Shown: positions 60,743 through 64,000 of the stretch, piece by piece
How positions within the stretch are numbered: position 1 is the stretch's first letter
Layout of the letters: every line of letters begins with the position of its first letter
Assembly: GCF_003852315.1 (NCBI RefSeq)
Contig: NZ_CP027762.1
Span: forward strand, 3,019,501 to 3,083,500
Length of the DNA stretch: 64,000 nucleotides
Direction of reading: 5' to 3'
DNA from: Pseudomonas sp. LBUM920
GTDB taxonomy: Bacteria > Pseudomonadota > Gammaproteobacteria > Pseudomonadales > Pseudomonadaceae
Notes under the pieces: generated by a model
What the model was told of the DNA's origin: nothing
The model's database searches: none
What the model saw: only the letters and a program-made list of their open reading frames with translations
Program-made: the position numbers and the translations under genes

Positions 60743-62158
60743 TCACTTGGCACTGGCAATCGTGGTACTCGGCTGCCACCCACCGCCCAGCGCCTTGTAG
60801 ATCGCGACAATCCCGCGATACAAGTCCACTTCGGCCTGGGCCTGGGAGTCTTCAGCGGCCAGACGCTCACGTTGCGCGTCAAGCAGCACCAGGAAATCCA
60901 CCGTGCCTTCGCGGTAGCGGATCGCCGCAAGGTCGGCCGCCGCGCGACTTGATTCACTCTGACGGATCAGCGAGACCAGGCGCTGCTGGCGTTTGCCGTA
61001 ATCACTGAAAGCATTTTCCGATTCTTCCAACGCCAGCAGCACTTGTTGCTCATAGGTTGCCAGGGCGCCATCGGCCTCGGCGTTCGCGCCGCGCAACCGC
61101 GCACGCACGCTGCCCAGGTCAAACGCCGCCCAGGTAATGCTTGGGCCGAGGGACCAGGCATTCGCTGCGGCAGACCCGATCTGCGAACCGCGCCCGGCCG
61201 TAAAGCCGAGGAAGCCGCTGAGGCTGACCCGTGGGAACAGGTCGGCCTTGGCCACGCCGATACGCGCGGTGGCGGCCGCCAGTTTGCGTTCGGCACTGAG
61301 GATGTCCGGACGACGCTGCAGCAGCTGCCCCGGGTCGCCAATGGGCAACGCCTTGGCAATCGCCGGCAGGTCTTTGGGGCTCAGGTCCACAGTCAGCTTG
61401 TCGGGGCGCTGGCCGAGGAGGGTGGCGATGCGGTTACGCTCGCGCACTTGCTCGGCCTGCAGTTGCGGCACGCTGGCTTCAACCGCGGCCAGGCGTGCGT
61501 CGGCGCGTTCCACATCGAGCTGATCACCGACGCCGGCATCGCGCAGGCTGACGGTAATGGTGCGCGATTCCTGCTGGTTCTTCAGGTTGTCCAGGGCGAT
61601 GCGTTCACGCAATTGCGCACCGCGCAGTTGACCGTAGGCGTCCACCAGCTCGGCAATCATGGTGACTTGCAGTTGGTACAGGTCGGCTTCGGCAACCTGT
61701 TGGTCAGCATCGCTGGCTTCCAGGTTGCGGCGGATGCGGCCGAATAAATCCACTTCCCAGGCCATGTCCAGGCCCAGGTCGTAGCGCTCGCTGTTGACGC
61801 GCTTGGTGGTCTGGCCCGGGATCTGGCCTTTGCCCACGTCGCTGCTGGCACGGCTGGTGACCACCGGCATGATGTCGTTGGCCGCGTCATCGCGAATTGC
61901 ACGCGCCGCTCGCAGACGGGCAAAGGCTACGCGCAAGTCGCGGTTACCGTTCAACGACTGGGTCACCAGTTGGTCGAGGGTCGGGTCGTCGAACTGCTGC
62001 CACCAGATGCCTTCGTACTTGGCGTGGTCATAACTTTTGGTGTCGGCGGCGGCCGTGATGTTGGCCGCCTCCAGTTTCTCGGTTTTGTAATCCGGACCCA
62101 CGGCACAAGCGCTCAGCGCCAATACCAGCAAGCTCGGCAGGAATACTTTCACGCTCAT
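60743..62158 (-). CDS. RND efflux outer membrane channel, OprM/OprN-like lipoprotein
   Basis: A 471-residue protein. Lipoprotein signal ends in 'LALSAC', then 'AVGPDYKTEKLEAANI', the usual start of OprM-family channels. Two repeated helical parts with 'LRVAFARLRAARAIRDDA' and 'RRPDILSAERKLAAATARIGVAKADLFPRVSLSGFLG' follow. Forms the outer membrane exit duct of a tripartite pump. It overlaps the pump gene by four bases (ATGA). Confidence 0.9.
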   Translation of the reverse strand: MSVKVFLPSLLVLALSACAVGPDYKTEKLEAANITAAADTKSYDHAKYEGIWWQQFDDPTLDQLVTQSLNGNRDLRVAFARLRAARAIRDDAANDIMPVVTSRASSDVGKGQIPGQTTKRVNSERYDLGLDMAWEVDLFGRIRRNLEASDADQQVAEADLYQLQVTMIAELVDAYGQLRGAQLRERIALDNLKNQQESRTITVSLRDAGVGDQLDVERADARLAAVEASVPQLQAEQVRERNRIATLLGQRPDKLTVDLSPKDLPAIAKALPIGDPGQLLQRRPDILSAERKLAAATARIGVAKADLFPRVSLSGFLGFTAGRGSQIGSAAANAWSLGPSITWAAFDLGSVRARLRGANAEADGALATYEQQVLLALEESENAFSDYGKRQQRLVSLIRQSESSRAAADLAAIRYREGTVDFLVLLDAQRERLAAEDSQAQAEVDLYRGIVAIYKALGGGWQPSTTIASAK

Positions 62159-64000
62159 TGCTGTGTCTCCAGCTTCAAGGCCTTGGCCGCTTTGCGCGCT
62201 TCCTGGCGCTCCACATAGCGACGGATCAGTACGTAGAACACTGGCGTCAGCAACAGACCGAAGAAGGTCACGCCGATCATCCCGGAGAACACCGCCACAC
62301 CCATGGCATGACGCATCTCGGCACCGGCACCGCTGGACAACACCAGGGGCACCACGCCCATGATGAACGCGAACGAGGTCATCAGAATCGGCCGCAGACG
62401 CAAGCGGCAGGCTTCCAGTACCGCGGCCAGTGGGTCGAGCCCCTCGGCCTGTTTATCCTTGGCGAATTCGACGATCAGAATCGCGTTCTTGCACGCCAGG
62501 CCCACCAGTACGATCAAGCCGATCTGGGTGAAGATGTTGTTGTCGCCGCCCGAGATGATTACCCCGGTAATGGCCGACAGCAGCGTCATCGGTACGATCA
62601 GGATCACCGCCAGTGGCAGGCTCCAGCTTTCGTATTGGGCGGCCAGTACCAGGAACGCCAGCAGTACGCAGAGCGGGAACACGAACAGCGCGGTGTTGCC
62701 CGAGAGGATTTGCTGATAAGTCAGGTCAGTCCACTCGTAGGTCATGCCGTTGGGCAGTTCCTCTTTCAGCAGCTTCTCAATCGCGGCCTGGGCCTGGCCG
62801 GAGCTGTAGCCCGGTGCGGCGTTGCCGTTGATTTCAGCGGTGATAAAGCCGTTGTAGTGCATCACGCGGTCCGGGCCCGAGGTGTCGCTGACCTTGATAA
62901 AGGTCGCCAGCGGGATCATCTCGCCCTTGTTGTTACGCACTTTCAGCTGGCCGATCTGGTCTTCATCCTGGCGGAACTGTTGCTCGGCCTGCACGTTGAC
63001 CTGATAGGTACGCCCGAAACGGTTGAAGTCGTTGGCATACAGCGAACCCAGGTAAATCTGCAGGGTGTCGAAGATGTCGCTGACGGCCACGCCGTGGGTC
63101 TTGGCTTTTTCACGGTCGATGGCCGCATCAACCTGCGGCACGTTGACCGTGTAGCTGGTGAACAGGCCGAACAATTCAGGCACGCCACGGCTTTTGGTGA
63201 TGACGTTCTGCACTTCTTTGTACAGCTCGTCGTAACCCAGGTTGCCACGGTCCTCGATCTGCAGACGGAACCCGCCAATCGTGCCCAGGCCCTGTACCGG
63301 CGGCGGTGGGAAGATCGCCATGTAGGCTTCTTCGATGCTGCTGTACTTGCCGTTCAGTGCACCGGCAATCGCGCCGGCCGACAGGCTCGGGTCTTTACGT
63401 TCATCGAACGGCTTCAAGGTCACGAACACGATGCCGTTGTTCGGGCTGTTGGTAAAACCGTTGATCGACAGGCCGGGGAAGGCGATCGCGCTTTCCACGC
63501 CCGGCTGCTTCATGGCGATGTCCGACATGCGCTTGATCACATCTTCGTCGCGGCGTCCGGCAATTGCGCGAAGGCCACCAGGTACTGCTTGTCCTGGGCC
63601 GGTACGAAACCGGTGGGGGTATGGGCGAAACCCAACCAGGTCAGCACCATCAGCCCGGCGTACAGGAACAGCGCGATGCCGCTGCCGCGAATCACCCGGC
63701 GTACGGTGCCGACGTAACCATGGCTGGCCTTCTCGAAGAATCGGTTGAACGGACGGAACAACCAGCCGCCGAACACCTTGTCGAGTGCCTTGGAAAAACG
63801 GTCCTTGGGGGCGTTATGACCCTTGAGCAAGACGGCAGCCAGGGCCGGGGACAAGGTCAGCGAGTTGAACGCCGAGATCACCGTCGAAATCGCAATGGTC
63901 AAGGCGAACTGCTTGTAGAACTGCCCGGTCAAGCCGCTGATAAACGCTGCCGGAATGAACACCGCACACAGCACCAACGCAGTGGCGATGATCGGGCCGG
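62155..64000 (-). pseudogene. RND efflux pump gene (MexF/AcrB type), frameshifted and running off the window
   Basis: The 5' part continues beyond the right edge. In the last part of the window the frame reads '...GPIIATALVLCAVFIPAAFISG...' to 'QYLVAFAQLPDAATKM' and stops. The following frame starts with GTG 63540 at 'VIKRMSDIAMKQPGVESAIA'. Normal pumps have about a dozen residues between 'QLPDAA' and 'VIKRM'; about 13 bases appear to be lost, giving the frameshift near 63537-63560. The remainder to 62155 is intact, with the second half of the pump helices. The TGA-GTG overlap (ATGTGATC) could couple a second polypeptide, but a full-length pump is not expected. A sequencing error could give the same picture. 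Confidence 0.7.

Noticed and set aside
62158..63717. Plus-strand frame of 519 aa opposite the efflux pump gene
   Set aside because: Shadow of the RND gene; rich in H, Q and R with no family features.

Overview
The window looks like a chromosome segment of a Pseudomonas of the fluorescens group. GC content is high in the conserved genes. The conserved neighbourhood includes LigD/Ku, LpxO, Wzz, EfeUOB, a MexF/OprN-like efflux locus and REP-type palindromes. No rRNA, tRNA, complete integrase, origin or CRISPR array was seen.

Region 1 (1-22011) is the late half of a lambda-like siphophage prophage on the + strand. It runs in this order: MuF-like head protein, scaffold, major capsid, head-tail connectors, tail terminator, tail tube, frameshifting tail chaperone pair (G/GT type), tape measure, M, L, K, I, J, an AT-rich receptor-side cassette, an S74-type fibre, endolysin and nested Rz/Rz1 spanins. 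The left end (terminase, portal, regulation) lies outside the window and no holin was recognised. A soluble PAS-PAS chemoreceptor of BdlA-like architecture sits inside the tail operon between K and I. Hairpins with T-tracts, several followed by an identical ribosome-binding leader, recur between late genes. This suggests that antitermination must let transcription pass through them.

Region 2 (22012-32617) is an accessory, partly decayed zone. It holds a membrane chemoreceptor, a set of small phage-type hypothetical genes with internal paralogs, a wrecked SRAP (YedK-like) gene and a tyrosine-recombinase remnant. It then has a more AT-rich module of a winged-helix protein, a second BdlA-like PAS-PAS chemoreceptor and a membrane GGDEF diguanylate cyclase. 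In Pseudomonas aeruginosa, BdlA and c-di-GMP enzymes together control biofilm dispersal. A mobile BdlA-like/GGDEF module beside a prophage that carries its own BdlA-like gene is the most striking content of the window.

Region 3 (32618-64000) is core-like. It contains an MFS exporter, a methyltransferase, wzz and lpxO (LPS), ligD-ku (non-homologous end joining), a PQQ sugar dehydrogenase, a TetR regulator with a palindromic operator, a PssA-like enzyme and a 1639-residue toxin-like protein with a long internal duplication. It continues with an efeUOB-efeM iron uptake operon behind a Fur box, an AraC regulator, glutamate decarboxylase with an AspT-family antiporter, a repeat-rich intergenic block, and an RND efflux operon whose pump gene is broken by a frameshift and runs off the right edge.
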